Below are positions 1 to 8,489 of a stretch of 64,000 nucleotides of DNA, in pieces. The stretch covers positions 1,116,001 to 1,180,000 of the forward strand of contig NZ_BAABWG010000001.1 in the NCBI RefSeq assembly GCF_040372165.1. Direction: 5' to 3'. The notes beneath the pieces were generated by a model that was not told the origin of the DNA, did not search any database, and saw nothing but the letters and a program-made list of their open reading frames with translations. How positions within the stretch are numbered: the first letter of the stretch is position 1; each line of letters begins with the position of its first letter. Made by a program: the position numbers and the translations under genes. The stretch is from Hydrogenophaga sp040372165. Its GTDB lineage: Bacteria; Pseudomonadota; Gammaproteobacteria; Burkholderiales; Burkholderiaceae_C.

Positions 1-266
1 GGACTGAGCGACTGATCGAACAGCACTTCAGAAGCACCCGTCGATTCCGCCAGCATCCGAATTTCGTCTGCCTTGCCCGAGCCGATGAACAGCGCGGCAT
101 CGGGTGCGCGCCGCTTGCAGGTGACGCGTTCGGCCACCTGATAGCCCGCGGTCTCAGCGAGCAGGCCCAACTCTTCGAGCTCACCGTCGAAATTGGGCAG
201 GCCGAGGTCAACACCCACCAGAATCACCTTCGGTGATGCTGGTTTGGAGTGAGAGGTCTGTGTCAA
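1..266 (-). CDS. hflX: GTPase HflX, N-terminal part (cut by window edge)
   Basis: HflX is a ribosome-associated GTPase that splits stalled ribosomes under stress. Only about the first 88 codons lie in the window; the frame runs off at base 1 in the N-terminal domain, before the G domain. The seen peptide contains VILVGVDLGLPNFDGE, ELGLLAETAGY and LFIGSGKADEIRMLAEST, the pattern that opens proteobacterial HflX. An in-frame TAG lies three codons upstream of a TTG at 264-266, so the start must be that TTG or a GTG about 13 codons inside. The TTG has no clear Shine-Dalgarno sequence, so the start is uncertain. It lies 59 bp downstream of hfq on the same strand, the usual hfq-hflX pair. Confidence 0.9.
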   Translation of the reverse strand, partial: MTQTSHSKPASPKVILVGVDLGLPNFDGELEELGLLAETAGYQVAERVTCKRRAPDAALFIGSGKADEIRMLAESTGASEVLFDQSLS

Positions 267-289
267 GTTTTGCTAGTGGGGTGACTGCC

Positions 290-310
290 GAGCCCTGCGA
301 AGCAGGGCTC
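290..310 (-). other. Perfect hairpin between hfq and hflX
   Basis: A perfect 9-bp inverted repeat (GAGCCCTGC, 3-nt loop, GCAGGGCTC) lies between the hfq stop and the hflX start. No T-run follows on the minus strand, so it is not a classic intrinsic terminator. It could be a partial attenuator, an RNA processing or stability element that lowers hflX relative to hfq, or a weak terminator. Confidence 0.5.
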
Positions 311-325
311 TTGCCGAGAAGAGAC

Positions 326-577
326 TCAGCTGGCAGATCCACCGTCCTGAGAGGCGACCGAAAACTGGATCGGACGGCCCGGAACGATGGTAGAGATGGC
401 GTGCTTGTAAACCATCTGGGTCACAGTATTGCGAAGGAGAACCACGTACTGGTCAAAAGACTCGATCTGTCCTTGCAGCTTGATGCCGTTGACCAGGTAG
501 ATGGAAACGGGAACATGTTCCCTGCGAAGCTGGTTGAGGAATGGGTCCTGAAGAAGCTGGCCTTTGTTATTGCTCAC
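326..577 (-). CDS. hfq: RNA chaperone Hfq
   Basis: Hfq is a hexameric Sm-like RNA chaperone that pairs small RNAs with mRNAs. The protein is 83 residues from a GTG start: SNNKGQLLQDPFLNQLRRE opens it, followed by the Sm1 segment (YLVNGIKLQGQIESFDQYV) and the Sm2 segment with YKHAISTIVP, whose K-H pair lines the proximal RNA-binding face. The C-terminal tail is short. The GTG at 577 is chosen because GGAG lies 6 nt upstream and family members begin at this serine-asparagine stretch; the frame stays open upstream to another GTG at 616, which would add 13 unrelated residues. It sits 65 bp after der and before hflX, the standard betaproteobacterial context. Confidence 0.97.
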   Translation of the reverse strand: MSNNKGQLLQDPFLNQLRREHVPVSIYLVNGIKLQGQIESFDQYVVLLRNTVTQMVYKHAISTIVPGRPIQFSVASQDGGSAS

Positions 578-642
578 GATATGCTCCGTGTTTGGAAAGT
601 TGAGTAAGAATGGCACCTTAACACAGCCGGATGCCCCGGAAC

Positions 643-1995
643 TCAGCGTTTCGCTGAATCCTGCTCGGCATAGGGGTTGTGGGATGTCTTGAATTCAATC
701 CGCAGCGGTGTACCAACGAGGTTGAAAGCTTTACGAAAGCGCCCCTCCAGGAATCGCCTGTAGACCTCAGGTATCTTTTCCAGCGAATTTCCGTGGATGA
801 CGATGATTGGCGGATTCATGCCGCCCTGGTGGGCATACCGCATCTTGGGGCGATACATGCCTGAGCGTGGCGGCGCCTGGAAGGCCACAGACTCCTGCAG
901 GAGCCGCGTCAACGCTGGAGTAGACATCTTGCGCATCGCGGCAGCATGCGCCTGTGCGATGGACTTCCAGACCGGCCCCAACCCCTGTCGCTTGCGCGCG
1001 GAAATATGGTGGATCGGAGCAAATTTGAGAAACGCCAGTCGGTTCTCGATCTGTCTGAGCAATTGCTCGCGCTGATAGCTGTCGACTGCATCCCATTTGT
1101 TCACCGCCAGCACCACGGCACGGCCACTTTCCAGCACAAAGCCGGCAATGTGGGCATCCTGGTCGGTCACGCCCTGAGTCGCGTCGAGCAGCAGCAGAAC
1201 GACATGCGCCTTCTCGATGGCCTGCAAGGTCTTGACCACCGAGAACTTTTCGATGGCCTCAAACACCTTGCCTTTGCGGCGCAAACCAGCCGTGTCGATG
1301 AGTTCGAACTGCTTGCCATCGCGTTCAAACGGCACACTGATGGCATCGCGAGTCGTTCCGGGTAGATCGAAGGCCACCAGACGCTCCTCACCCAGCCAGG
1401 CATTGATCAGCGTCGATTTGCCCACATTCGGCCGGCCCGCAACGGCCAGCCGGATCGTCCCGTCTTCCTCGGCATCCTCGTCAAGATCGTCTTCTGAGGC
1501 CCCTGGCAACATGTCCAGTGCAGCATCCAGCATCGTGCGGACGCCCTGCCCGTGCGCGCTGGAAACCGGAAGCACCTCACCGAGCCCGAGTTCGTAGAAC
1601 TCGCTGAGCTGCATGCCCTGCGTCATGCCTTCAGATTTGTTAGCCACCAACAGGCATGGTTTGCCAAGGCGCCGAAGGTAGTTGGCGATATCGTGATCCT
1701 GCGCGCTGACACCCGCCCGGGCATCAACGACGAAGATCACTGCGTCAGACTCGGCGACAGCTTGCTGGGTCTGCTTGGCCATTTCCTTGAAGATGCCATC
1801 TCCCGCGTCCGGCTCGAATCCACCGGTGTCAATCACGATGAATTCGCGACCGCCTGCCTTGCCTGTGCCGTAGTGCCTGTCGCGGGTCAGCCCGGAGAAG
1901 TCGGCGACGATGGCATCGCGCGTACCGGTCAACCGGTTGTAGAGCGTCGATTTGCCCACATTGGGACGACCGACCAAGGCGATGATGGGCTTCAC
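643..1995 (-). CDS. der: Ribosome biogenesis GTPase Der (EngA)
   Basis: Der is the double-GTPase assembly factor of the 50S subunit. The 450-residue protein has two G domains in tandem: P-loop GRPNVGKS at 9-16 with NKSE at 119-122, then an acidic linker (about 166-178, rich in D and E), a second P-loop GRPNVGKS at 187-194 with DLPGTTRD and NKWD, and a C-terminal KH-like domain. Length is normal. The start is GTG with AGG six bases upstream. It lies 54 bp downstream of bamB and 65 bp upstream of hfq, as in other Burkholderiales. Confidence 0.97.
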   Translation of the reverse strand: MKPIIALVGRPNVGKSTLYNRLTGTRDAIVADFSGLTRDRHYGTGKAGGREFIVIDTGGFEPDAGDGIFKEMAKQTQQAVAESDAVIFVVDARAGVSAQDHDIANYLRRLGKPCLLVANKSEGMTQGMQLSEFYELGLGEVLPVSSAHGQGVRTMLDAALDMLPGASEDDLDEDAEEDGTIRLAVAGRPNVGKSTLINAWLGEERLVAFDLPGTTRDAISVPFERDGKQFELIDTAGLRRKGKVFEAIEKFSVVKTLQAIEKAHVVLLLLDATQGVTDQDAHIAGFVLESGRAVVLAVNKWDAVDSYQREQLLRQIENRLAFLKFAPIHHISARKRQGLGPVWKSIAQAHAAAMRKMSTPALTRLLQESVAFQAPPRSGMYRPKMRYAHQGGMNPPIIVIHGNSLEKIPEVYRRFLEGRFRKAFNLVGTPLRIEFKTSHNPYAEQDSAKR

Positions 1996-2049
1996 TTTGA
2001 ACCTGCTGACGCGTACAAGAAATGGCTGGAAATCAATCCGGGGACAGGC

Positions 2050-3192
2050 TTACTCAGGCCGCCAGGCAAAGAGGCCACCCTTTTGGGTCTGGACCACGAG
2101 GACATCGCCAGCCAATACAGGGGACCCCACCACAGGAGATCCGTCGGTCGAAAGGCGATTGAGTTCACTGCCGTCCTTGCGGGAAACCAGGTGCACCCAT
2201 CCGTCTGCGTCTCCAATGGCCACCGACTGCCCAAGCAGCCTTGGCGCCGTGAGCTGGCGGTACTTGAGACGTGCATTGGACCAGAGTTCTGCTCCGGTGG
2301 CACGGTTCCAGGCCCGTACAACGCCGTCGGCGTCCGAACCAATCACCATTTCTGCATCGCCACTCACGCCAGCTGCGCCCTGGTCTGCATTCGACCAGAT
2401 GGTCCTTCCGGCCACAGCATCGACGCAGCCTACACGAGACGAGAAAGACCGGACACAGACCGACTCACCCAGACGGGCGTACGGCGCGACCAGATCGACC
2501 AGACGCTCCACCTCATTGGTGCCACGCGGATTGGCGACAGTGGCTGTCCAGCGGATGCGCCCTGCATCGGGGTCGATACCTGCGAGGTAGCCGGACAAGC
2601 CGACAACCAGCGTATTGCCGACGGCGAGCATCACGCCTGGCTGCTGCAGGACGAGTGGCTCGCCTGGCCGTGACAACGCCCAGAGTCTGGCACCGTTGCC
2701 AGCGTCGAAAGCCGCCACGGATCGGTCGGCCTGGTGAACAAACACTCGGCCACCAGCAACCACAGGGCGCGTGAAGGAACGAGCAGGCAGTCGCTTGCGC
2801 CATGCCTCTTTGCCCTCTTCGACGACCACCAGGTCATTTTCTGCGGTGATGATGGCGGCAGTCCGGCCATCGTAGCCAGCAGGCGAAGAGGCTGGCGCCC
2901 CCAAGTCAACCCGCCACATGGACTTTCCTGACCCCGAGTCCAGTGCCAACAGTGCGTCGTCGGCGCCTGCCACCAGCAAAAGACCATGCTCAACCGTCGG
3001 TGCGACGGAACTGCCGCTGGCGCCCACATTGCCTTTCCATGCCAGCTTGACACCCATCAGCGGAGAGACGGCGGCCAGAGGGGCAGGCTCCGGCCGCTTG
3101 GCACTGGGTGAACAGGCAGCCATGACCAAGCAGGACAAGACGGCCAGGGCCGCGCGGCTGGCAGAAAGAGTTGGGATCATCTTGGAGTTCAC
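2050..3192 (-). CDS. bamB: Outer-membrane assembly lipoprotein BamB
   Basis: BamB is the beta-propeller lipoprotein of the BAM complex that helps BamA fold outer-membrane proteins from the periplasm. The 380-residue product starts with a lipoprotein signal whose lipobox is VMAAC with the acylated Cys at position 27. The rest consists of repeating PQQ-type blades, for example GLLLVAGADDALLALDSGSG, GRVFVHQADRSVAAFDAGNG and GVVRAWNRATGAELW. The GTG at 3192 overlaps the yfgM-like stop by 4 bp (GTGA), which suggests translational coupling; an internal ATG at 3180 is a less likely start. Confidence 0.95.
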   Translation of the reverse strand: MNSKMIPTLSASRAALAVLSCLVMAACSPSAKRPEPAPLAAVSPLMGVKLAWKGNVGASGSSVAPTVEHGLLLVAGADDALLALDSGSGKSMWRVDLGAPASSPAGYDGRTAAIITAENDLVVVEEGKEAWRKRLPARSFTRPVVAGGRVFVHQADRSVAAFDAGNGARLWALSRPGEPLVLQQPGVMLAVGNTLVVGLSGYLAGIDPDAGRIRWTATVANPRGTNEVERLVDLVAPYARLGESVCVRSFSSRVGCVDAVAGRTIWSNADQGAAGVSGDAEMVIGSDADGVVRAWNRATGAELWSNARLKYRQLTAPRLLGQSVAIGDADGWVHLVSRKDGSELNRLSTDGSPVVGSPVLAGDVLVVQTQKGGLFAWRPE

Positions 3193-3854
3193 GATGCGTT
3201 TGCCTTGCCTTCAGCTGGCTCCACACCGAGAGCGTTCAGCTTGATCTTGACCAGGCGCCGGTAATCGGCGCGGTCACCAAACAGCGACCAGGCTTTCTCG
3301 TACTCGGCCTTTGCCTCTTCCGTTTTGCCCTGCGCCATGTAGATGTCGCCACGACGGTCCGCAGCCAGTGCCTTGAAGTCCTCGGCAATGCTGTCCCCGA
3401 GCAATCCCAATGCCTTGTCATAGTCCTTGGCCTGCATGTCGATCGCCGACATTCTCAGCGCAGCTACCGAGCGGAAGCCAGCGTCGGGCGCATTGTCGCT
3501 TACCCATTGCAGTGCTTCCCGGGCTTGCTCAGGCTTTCCGTGCCCCAACAGGGATTTGGCCACCAACAGTCCGCCCTGCGCAGCCACCACGTTCCCTGAC
3601 AGCCGTTCTTTCATTTGCCCGAACGCAGCCTCGACGCGGGCCGCATCGTCCGACACCACGGCGCGCTCGAGCTCGTCATACATGGCTGAGGCCTTTTCTG
3701 CCTCGCTTCGCTGCCACCAGTTCCAGCCATTCCATGCGGCCATGGCTACCAGCACCGCAATGGCAGCCCAGGAAATGAGGTTCCCGTACTTGGCCCAGAA
3801 GTGCTTGAGCTGATCGAGTTGTTCCTGTTCTTCAAGGTCGAGATGGGTTGCCAT
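3189..3854 (-). CDS. YfgM-like membrane-anchored TPR protein
   Basis: This is a 221-residue single-pass inner-membrane protein with a periplasmic tetratricopeptide domain. It is of the YfgM (Tol-Pal/Sec chaperone-associated, DUF2133) type, which acts with PpiD at the SecYEG translocon. Residues 1-24 are acidic and cytoplasmic (LDLEEQEQLDQLKHFWAKYG), residues about 25-46 form the membrane helix, and the remainder is Ala/Leu-rich helical repeats. Position between hisS and bamB is the conserved position for this family. It overlaps bamB by 4 bp and starts 69 bp after the hisS stop. Confidence 0.85.
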   Translation of the reverse strand: MATHLDLEEQEQLDQLKHFWAKYGNLISWAAIAVLVAMAAWNGWNWWQRSEAEKASAMYDELERAVVSDDAARVEAAFGQMKERLSGNVVAAQGGLLVAKSLLGHGKPEQAREALQWVSDNAPDAGFRSVAALRMSAIDMQAKDYDKALGLLGDSIAEDFKALAADRRGDIYMAQGKTEEAKAEYEKAWSLFGDRADYRRLVKIKLNALGVEPAEGKANAS

Positions 3855-3923
3855 GTGTCGTTCTCAGTGTGCTAACTTGCTCTGATTGTAGGCGCGCGAG
3901 CTCGAGTCGCCGCGCCAGTCGGT

Positions 3924-5219
3924 TCAGTGCTTGAGTTTGGCGGCCCAGGCCGCGGGATTGTCAAGCGACTCGATGAATTGATCCGCCGGCGCGGCATCAG
4001 GTTCCGCGCGAAGCGGTTTCACAGCCACATTTCCTGCCGCCAGCTCCTGTTCGCCAAAAATCAGCGCATAGCGGGCTCCGCTGCCATCGGCTTTCTTGAA
4101 TTGGGATTTCATGCTGCCCATGCCGTCACCAACGGCGGCATGCATCACCGCAGAGACACCCTGGCCACGCAAGGCGCGCAACACCTTCATGGCCACCGGG
4201 ACAGCCTCCACAGCCGGAATCACGGCATAGACATCAGGCGTCGGCGCCTGGGACATGGCGCCCTCCTCGCGGACCAGCTCAAGCAGTCGCTCAATGCCCA
4301 TCGCCCAGCCAACGGCTGGTGTCGGCTTGCCGCCAATCTGCTCAAACAGACCGTCATATCGCCCGCCAGCACAGATCGTTCCCTGCGCACCCAGTTTGGT
4401 GGTCACAAACTCGAAGACACTCAGGTTGTAGTAATCAAGTCCCCGGACCAGACGCGGATTGATGCGATAACCCACTTCATGTGCGTCGAGCAACGCCCGC
4501 AGGCGATCGAAGTGCGCAAGTGACCCCTCGCCCAGGTACTCCATGAGTTTGGGGGCTTCGTTGACCAGACCCTGCATGTCGGGATTCTTGGTGTCCAGAA
4601 TTCGCAGCGGATTCGAGTGCAAGCGGCGTTTCGCGTCTTCGTCGAGCTCTGACTCATGCTCTTGCAGATACGCCACCAGTGCCTGGCGGTGGGCTTTTCG
4701 CTCCTCGAGCTGACCCAGGCTGTTGATTTCCAGTGTCACGTCCTGCAATCCAAGCTGCTGCCACAGATCAGCGGCCAGAACAATGAGTTCAGCGTCGACG
4801 TCGGGTCCCACAAAACCAAGGGCTTCGGCTCCAAACTGGTGGAACTGCCGATACCGGCCACGCTGTGGTCGCTCATGCCGGAACATGGGGCCCATGTAGA
4901 AGAGCCGCTTGGGGCCGTCGTGGACGAGCGAATGTTCAACCGCCGCACGTACGACCCCTGCCGTGTTCTCGGGGCGCAACGCAAGCTGCTCTCCATTGAG
5001 GCGGTCTTCAAAGGCATACATCTCCTTTTCCACCACATCAGTGACTTCGCCCAGGCTGCGCACAAACAGGCCGGTGTGCTCCACGATCGGCGTGCGAATA
5101 TTGCGATAGCCGTAGCGGGCCATCAGATCGCGCAAAGTGGATTCGAGCCATTCCCATTCAGAAGAGAGAGGTGGCAGTATGTCGTTCATGCCTTTGACGG
5201 CATTGATTTTTGCGCTCAT
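3924..5219 (-). CDS. hisS: Histidyl-tRNA synthetase
   Basis: HisS is a class II synthetase that charges tRNA-His. The 431-residue protein has the expected opening (KGMNDILPP), the LRPENTAG segment at 81-88, class II motif 2 with FRHERPQRGRYRQFHQ at 113-128, the HisA histidine-binding segment LVRGLDYYN at 257-265, and a C-terminal anticodon-binding domain starting near YAVIPAVEA. Length is typical. It follows ispG by 75 bp and precedes the yfgM-like gene, the usual order. Confidence 0.97.
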   Translation of the reverse strand: MSAKINAVKGMNDILPPLSSEWEWLESTLRDLMARYGYRNIRTPIVEHTGLFVRSLGEVTDVVEKEMYAFEDRLNGEQLALRPENTAGVVRAAVEHSLVHDGPKRLFYMGPMFRHERPQRGRYRQFHQFGAEALGFVGPDVDAELIVLAADLWQQLGLQDVTLEINSLGQLEERKAHRQALVAYLQEHESELDEDAKRRLHSNPLRILDTKNPDMQGLVNEAPKLMEYLGEGSLAHFDRLRALLDAHEVGYRINPRLVRGLDYYNLSVFEFVTTKLGAQGTICAGGRYDGLFEQIGGKPTPAVGWAMGIERLLELVREEGAMSQAPTPDVYAVIPAVEAVPVAMKVLRALRGQGVSAVMHAAVGDGMGSMKSQFKKADGSGARYALIFGEQELAAGNVAVKPLRAEPDAAPADQFIESLDNPAAWAAKLKH

Positions 5220-5294
5220 TGCTTTATCGATTCAAATTACTTGGGTGACCAGCAAGGCATGCGCCTGCTCAGGTCCCTGCTCGGTCCCGCGGCG

Positions 5295-6608
5295 TCAGCC
5301 TACGACCGGCGACTGGGCAGCCTGATGCTGACCGTAGCGGCGCCGAACGTAGTCATCAACAATCTTCTGAAAATCGCGGGCTATACCCTCCCCTCTGAGG
5401 GTCATGGCTTTCTCGCCATCGATGAACACTGGCGCAGCCGGCGCCTCACCAGTGCCGGGAAGGCTGATCCCGATGTCCGCATGTTTGCTTTCGCCCGGGC
5501 CATTGACGATACACCCCATGACAGCGACCTTGAGGTTCTCTACGCCGGGAAACTCTGCACGCCAGACCGGCATGGAGGCACGCAGATAGTCGTCGATGTC
5601 TTTGGCCAGCTCCTGGAAGACTGTGCTTGTGGTTCGTCCGCACCCCGGACATGCCGTCACACTGGGCACAAATGTTCTCAGGCCCAGCGCCTGCAGAATT
5701 TCTGACGCAACCACTACTTCCTGAGTTCTTGCCTCGCCAGGCTGTGGCGTGAGCGACACCCGAATCGTATCCCCGATACCCTGCTGCAAAAGCACAGACA
5801 ATGCCGCTGCGGAAGCTACCGTTCCCTTGGTTCCCATGCCCGCCTCGGTCAGGCCCAGATGCAGCGGATGGTCGGTTCGCCGCGCGAGCTCCTGATACAC
5901 AGCAATCAAGTCCTGCACGCCGCTGACCTTGCAGGAGAGAACAATGGCTTCTCGAGGCAGGCCAAGCCGCTCCGCACGCTCAGCTGAGCCCAGGGCCGAG
6001 GCAATGAGTGCCTCGTACATGACCTGCCGGGCCTCCCAAGGTGCCGCGCGTCCGGCATTCTCATCCATCAGCCGTGCGAGCAAGTCCTGGTCAAGACTGC
6101 CCCAGTTCACACCAATGCGGATGGGTTTCTCGTAGCGGGCCGCAATTTCCACCATCTGCGCAAACTGCTTGTCCCCCTTGTCACCGCGCCCGACATTGCC
6201 CGGGTTGATCCTGTACTTTGACAGAGCCTGAGCGCATGCAGGGTGGTCTGAGAGGAGCTTGTGTCCGTTGTAGTGAAAATCACCGATCAGCGGAACCTTG
6301 ATGCCCATCCGGTCGAGTTGGTCACGGATATGGGGAACCGCAGCAGCAGCAGCGTCATTGTTCACCGTGATACGAACAAGCTCAGAGCCAGCCTGCGCCA
6401 GTTCTTTGATCTGCACAGCCGTCTCGATCGCCTCCGCGGTGTCCGTATTCGTCATGGACTGGACACGCACCGGGGCGTCTCCGCCGACCGTCACGAAGTT
6501 GTCGTCCCAGCGAACGACGCCTGTGAGGCTCCGACGAGCTCGCGCCTGGCCAAGCGGGACAGGTTGCCCGCTCATCTCGGATGCAGAAAGGTCCGCGCGA
6601 TCGTTCAT
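5295..6608 (-). CDS. ispG: 4-hydroxy-3-methylbut-2-enyl diphosphate synthase (IspG/GcpE)
   Basis: IspG is the penultimate enzyme of the non-mevalonate isoprenoid pathway; it reductively opens methylerythritol cyclodiphosphate using a [4Fe-4S] cluster. The 437-residue protein has the TIM barrel start (VQSMTNTDTAE) and the C-terminal cluster ligands Cys320 and Cys323 (CPGCGRT) and Cys366 (GCIVNGPGE), with the cluster Glu in that last motif. The ATG overlaps the rodZ-like stop by 4 bp (ATGA). Dxr, an earlier enzyme of the same pathway, is encoded at 60238-61422. Confidence 0.97.
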   Translation of the reverse strand: MNDRADLSASEMSGQPVPLGQARARRSLTGVVRWDDNFVTVGGDAPVRVQSMTNTDTAEAIETAVQIKELAQAGSELVRITVNNDAAAAAVPHIRDQLDRMGIKVPLIGDFHYNGHKLLSDHPACAQALSKYRINPGNVGRGDKGDKQFAQMVEIAARYEKPIRIGVNWGSLDQDLLARLMDENAGRAAPWEARQVMYEALIASALGSAERAERLGLPREAIVLSCKVSGVQDLIAVYQELARRTDHPLHLGLTEAGMGTKGTVASAAALSVLLQQGIGDTIRVSLTPQPGEARTQEVVVASEILQALGLRTFVPSVTACPGCGRTTSTVFQELAKDIDDYLRASMPVWRAEFPGVENLKVAVMGCIVNGPGESKHADIGISLPGTGEAPAAPVFIDGEKAMTLRGEGIARDFQKIVDDYVRRRYGQHQAAQSPVVG

Positions 6609-7570
6609 TTGACCTTGAAGCGCGCAACTCGGTTGCGCGCATAGCTGGAAGTGTCAAACGGCTCACCACGCACTTCGACCTCTGCCGCGGCAGCGTTGCC
6701 AATCACAACCGAGTAAGGGGGCGAAGACGAAAAACTCAGCACATCGCCTTCCCGGAGCACCCGCTGAACCACCACCGCACCAGAGCCATTGATCACCTCG
6801 ATCCAGGTCTCCCCGACGGCACTGACTTGAAGCAAAGGCGAGCCAGCCGTGGCGTCGACGGGCTGGTTGTCCTGCGTCCCCTGATCGCCGTCACCGTCGG
6901 CCGCAGATTCCACAGTGCCCCCGCTCGTCTCATCAGGACTTGCCACTTCAGACGGGCTATCCTCAGGTGTAGTCACCGCTGTCGCGATCTCGGATGCAGA
7001 CTGCAGCGATGGCGCAATGGGTGACATGGGAACATCCTGACCCGCAGCACTGTCGCTGGAAGAGACAGACTCGATCACCGTACCGTCCTCGCCCACCGCC
7101 TCAGTGCTGACGCCCAGCGATCCGACCCATTCTTTCCACTCGATTTCAGTGACACTGGGCACGAACAGCAGACCTGCTGTGGCTGCCATCAACGCCAGCA
7201 CCCCGAGCACAACCGGTTTCGAAAACACGGCGCCCAATGAGAGACTGGGCCCATCTTCGGGTGATTTGAACGGCGCATTGATGGTTTGCGGAGAGTCTCC
7301 AAGGTCTGGCAGGGATCCAACCGGAATCTCGGCCAATATGGGGGCTGAATCGATCTTCAGCGTGCGACAGGCGCTGGATGCCAGTGCCCTGGCAAATGTC
7401 AGATCTGGCAGTTCGTCGTATCGCCCCTCTTCTAGCGCTTCGAGCTTGCGCACCGGCACCTTGAGTGCTGCAGCAAGCGCCGCAATGTGCATTCCCGCGG
7501 CTTCGCGCGCTTCACGAAGAAGGACCGGAGCCGCGTGGACAGGTGCCTGCGGGGCCTCACCTTGCTCCAT
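6605..7570 (-). CDS. RodZ-like helix-turn-helix membrane protein
   Basis: This protein resembles RodZ, a cytoskeletal adaptor of cell shape: an N-terminal Cro/XRE-type helix-turn-helix (about 16-75, with REAREAAGMHIAALAAALKV), one membrane helix (about 119-139), a low-complexity Ser/Asp/Thr-rich periplasmic linker, and a C-terminal DUF4115 beta domain (about 250-321). The ATG at 7570 is chosen because GAGGGA, which overlaps the pilF stop, lies 8 nt upstream; an ATG at 7588 inside pilF is possible. Length from 7570 is 321 residues. It sits between pilF and ispG, the standard neighbours of this gene in betaproteobacteria. The exact function here is inferred. Confidence 0.85.
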   Translation of the reverse strand: MEQGEAPQAPVHAAPVLLREAREAAGMHIAALAAALKVPVRKLEALEEGRYDELPDLTFARALASSACRTLKIDSAPILAEIPVGSLPDLGDSPQTINAPFKSPEDGPSLSLGAVFSKPVVLGVLALMAATAGLLFVPSVTEIEWKEWVGSLGVSTEAVGEDGTVIESVSSSDSAAGQDVPMSPIAPSLQSASEIATAVTTPEDSPSEVASPDETSGGTVESAADGDGDQGTQDNQPVDATAGSPLLQVSAVGETWIEVINGSGAVVVQRVLREGDVLSFSSSPPYSVVIGNAAAAEVEVRGEPFDTSSYARNRVARFKVK

Positions 7571-7580
7571 CGTGGTTCCC

Positions 7581-8435
7581 TCAGTCATTGAACTGCCCAT
7601 TCTTGTACTTCTGAAGCTCGTCAGACTCTGGGTATCGCCGCTGCAACTGGTCGCCAAGCTGCTTCACGGCCACGTCATTGCCCAAGGCTCGCTCCACACG
7701 AATCCCCAGCCACAGACTCTCAGCATTCGCCAACTCTGAATTGTTGATCCGCCGGATATAGAACTGCGCGCGCTTGGCATCTCCTTTACGCAGCAAAAGA
7801 GAAGCCAGGTTGTAACCTGAAATGGGGTTGGACGCATCGAGCTCGTATGACCGCGCAAAGCTCCCTTCTGCTTCATCAAAACGACCCAGGGAAACCTCGC
7901 AAATCCCCTTGGTCATCAGCGTCTTGGCCTTCCCACCGTAGATGGGGAGTTTCAACGCCTCCTCAAACAGCTCGATCGATCGAAGGTAGTTGCCACGCTG
8001 ACATTCGAACCAACCGTAGTTGTGCAACGCGTCACCATCCCTTGGATTGAGGCGTAAGGCTCTTTGAAAGCTCTCCTCGGCTCGCACGGGGTCGCGCAGA
8101 CGCATGTAGACGAGGCCTCGAAGCAGGTAGGCGCTTCCATAGGTGGGGTCAGCGGCAAGCGATTGCTTGACTTCGTCGAGCGCAATTTCAGTCTTGCCCT
8201 GCTCGAAGTAACCCGAAGCCAATTCGAGACGCAAGCGCGCACGACGCCGCTGCTCCGGCTCGTCTGACTCCGTCACCGGCTCCGCACGGGAAGACTCTGT
8301 CGCCCCCAACCCGCCACCAGTTGTCGCGCAACCTGTCACCATCAAGGCACAGGCCCCAAGCATGCAAGCGACAAGAAACCGCGAAAAGCCCACGCCTGAT
8401 GGATGGTCGAGCGCTGGCAGTTGCCGGTGGATCAT
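7581..8435 (-). CDS. pilF: Type IV pilus biogenesis lipoprotein PilF/PilW
   Basis: PilF (PilW) is the TPR pilotin lipoprotein needed for secretin PilQ assembly in type IV pili. From the ATG at 8435 the product has 284 residues. A lipoprotein signal ends in the lipobox VTGC with Cys36, and a run of TPR motifs follows (for example PTYGSAYLLRGLVYMRLRDP, NPRDGDALHNYGWFECQRGN and NPISGYNLASLLLRKGD). The start is chosen because AGGAG lies 8 nt upstream; the frame is open further to a GTG directly after the rlmN stop, but that adds unrelated residues without a ribosome-binding site. Next to rlmN and rodZ as usual. Confidence 0.9.
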   Translation of the reverse strand: MIHRQLPALDHPSGVGFSRFLVACMLGACALMVTGCATTGGGLGATESSRAEPVTESDEPEQRRRARLRLELASGYFEQGKTEIALDEVKQSLAADPTYGSAYLLRGLVYMRLRDPVRAEESFQRALRLNPRDGDALHNYGWFECQRGNYLRSIELFEEALKLPIYGGKAKTLMTKGICEVSLGRFDEAEGSFARSYELDASNPISGYNLASLLLRKGDAKRAQFYIRRINNSELANAESLWLGIRVERALGNDVAVKQLGDQLQRRYPESDELQKYKNGQFND

Positions 8436-8489
8436 GATGAGGGCTCCTTCTTTATGCTTTTCTGACGTTGATAGGTCCTTGAGTTTCAC

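Noticed and set aside
1552..2673. 373-codon plus-strand frame opposite der and bamB
   Set aside because: Spans two real genes on the other strand and has no family resemblance.
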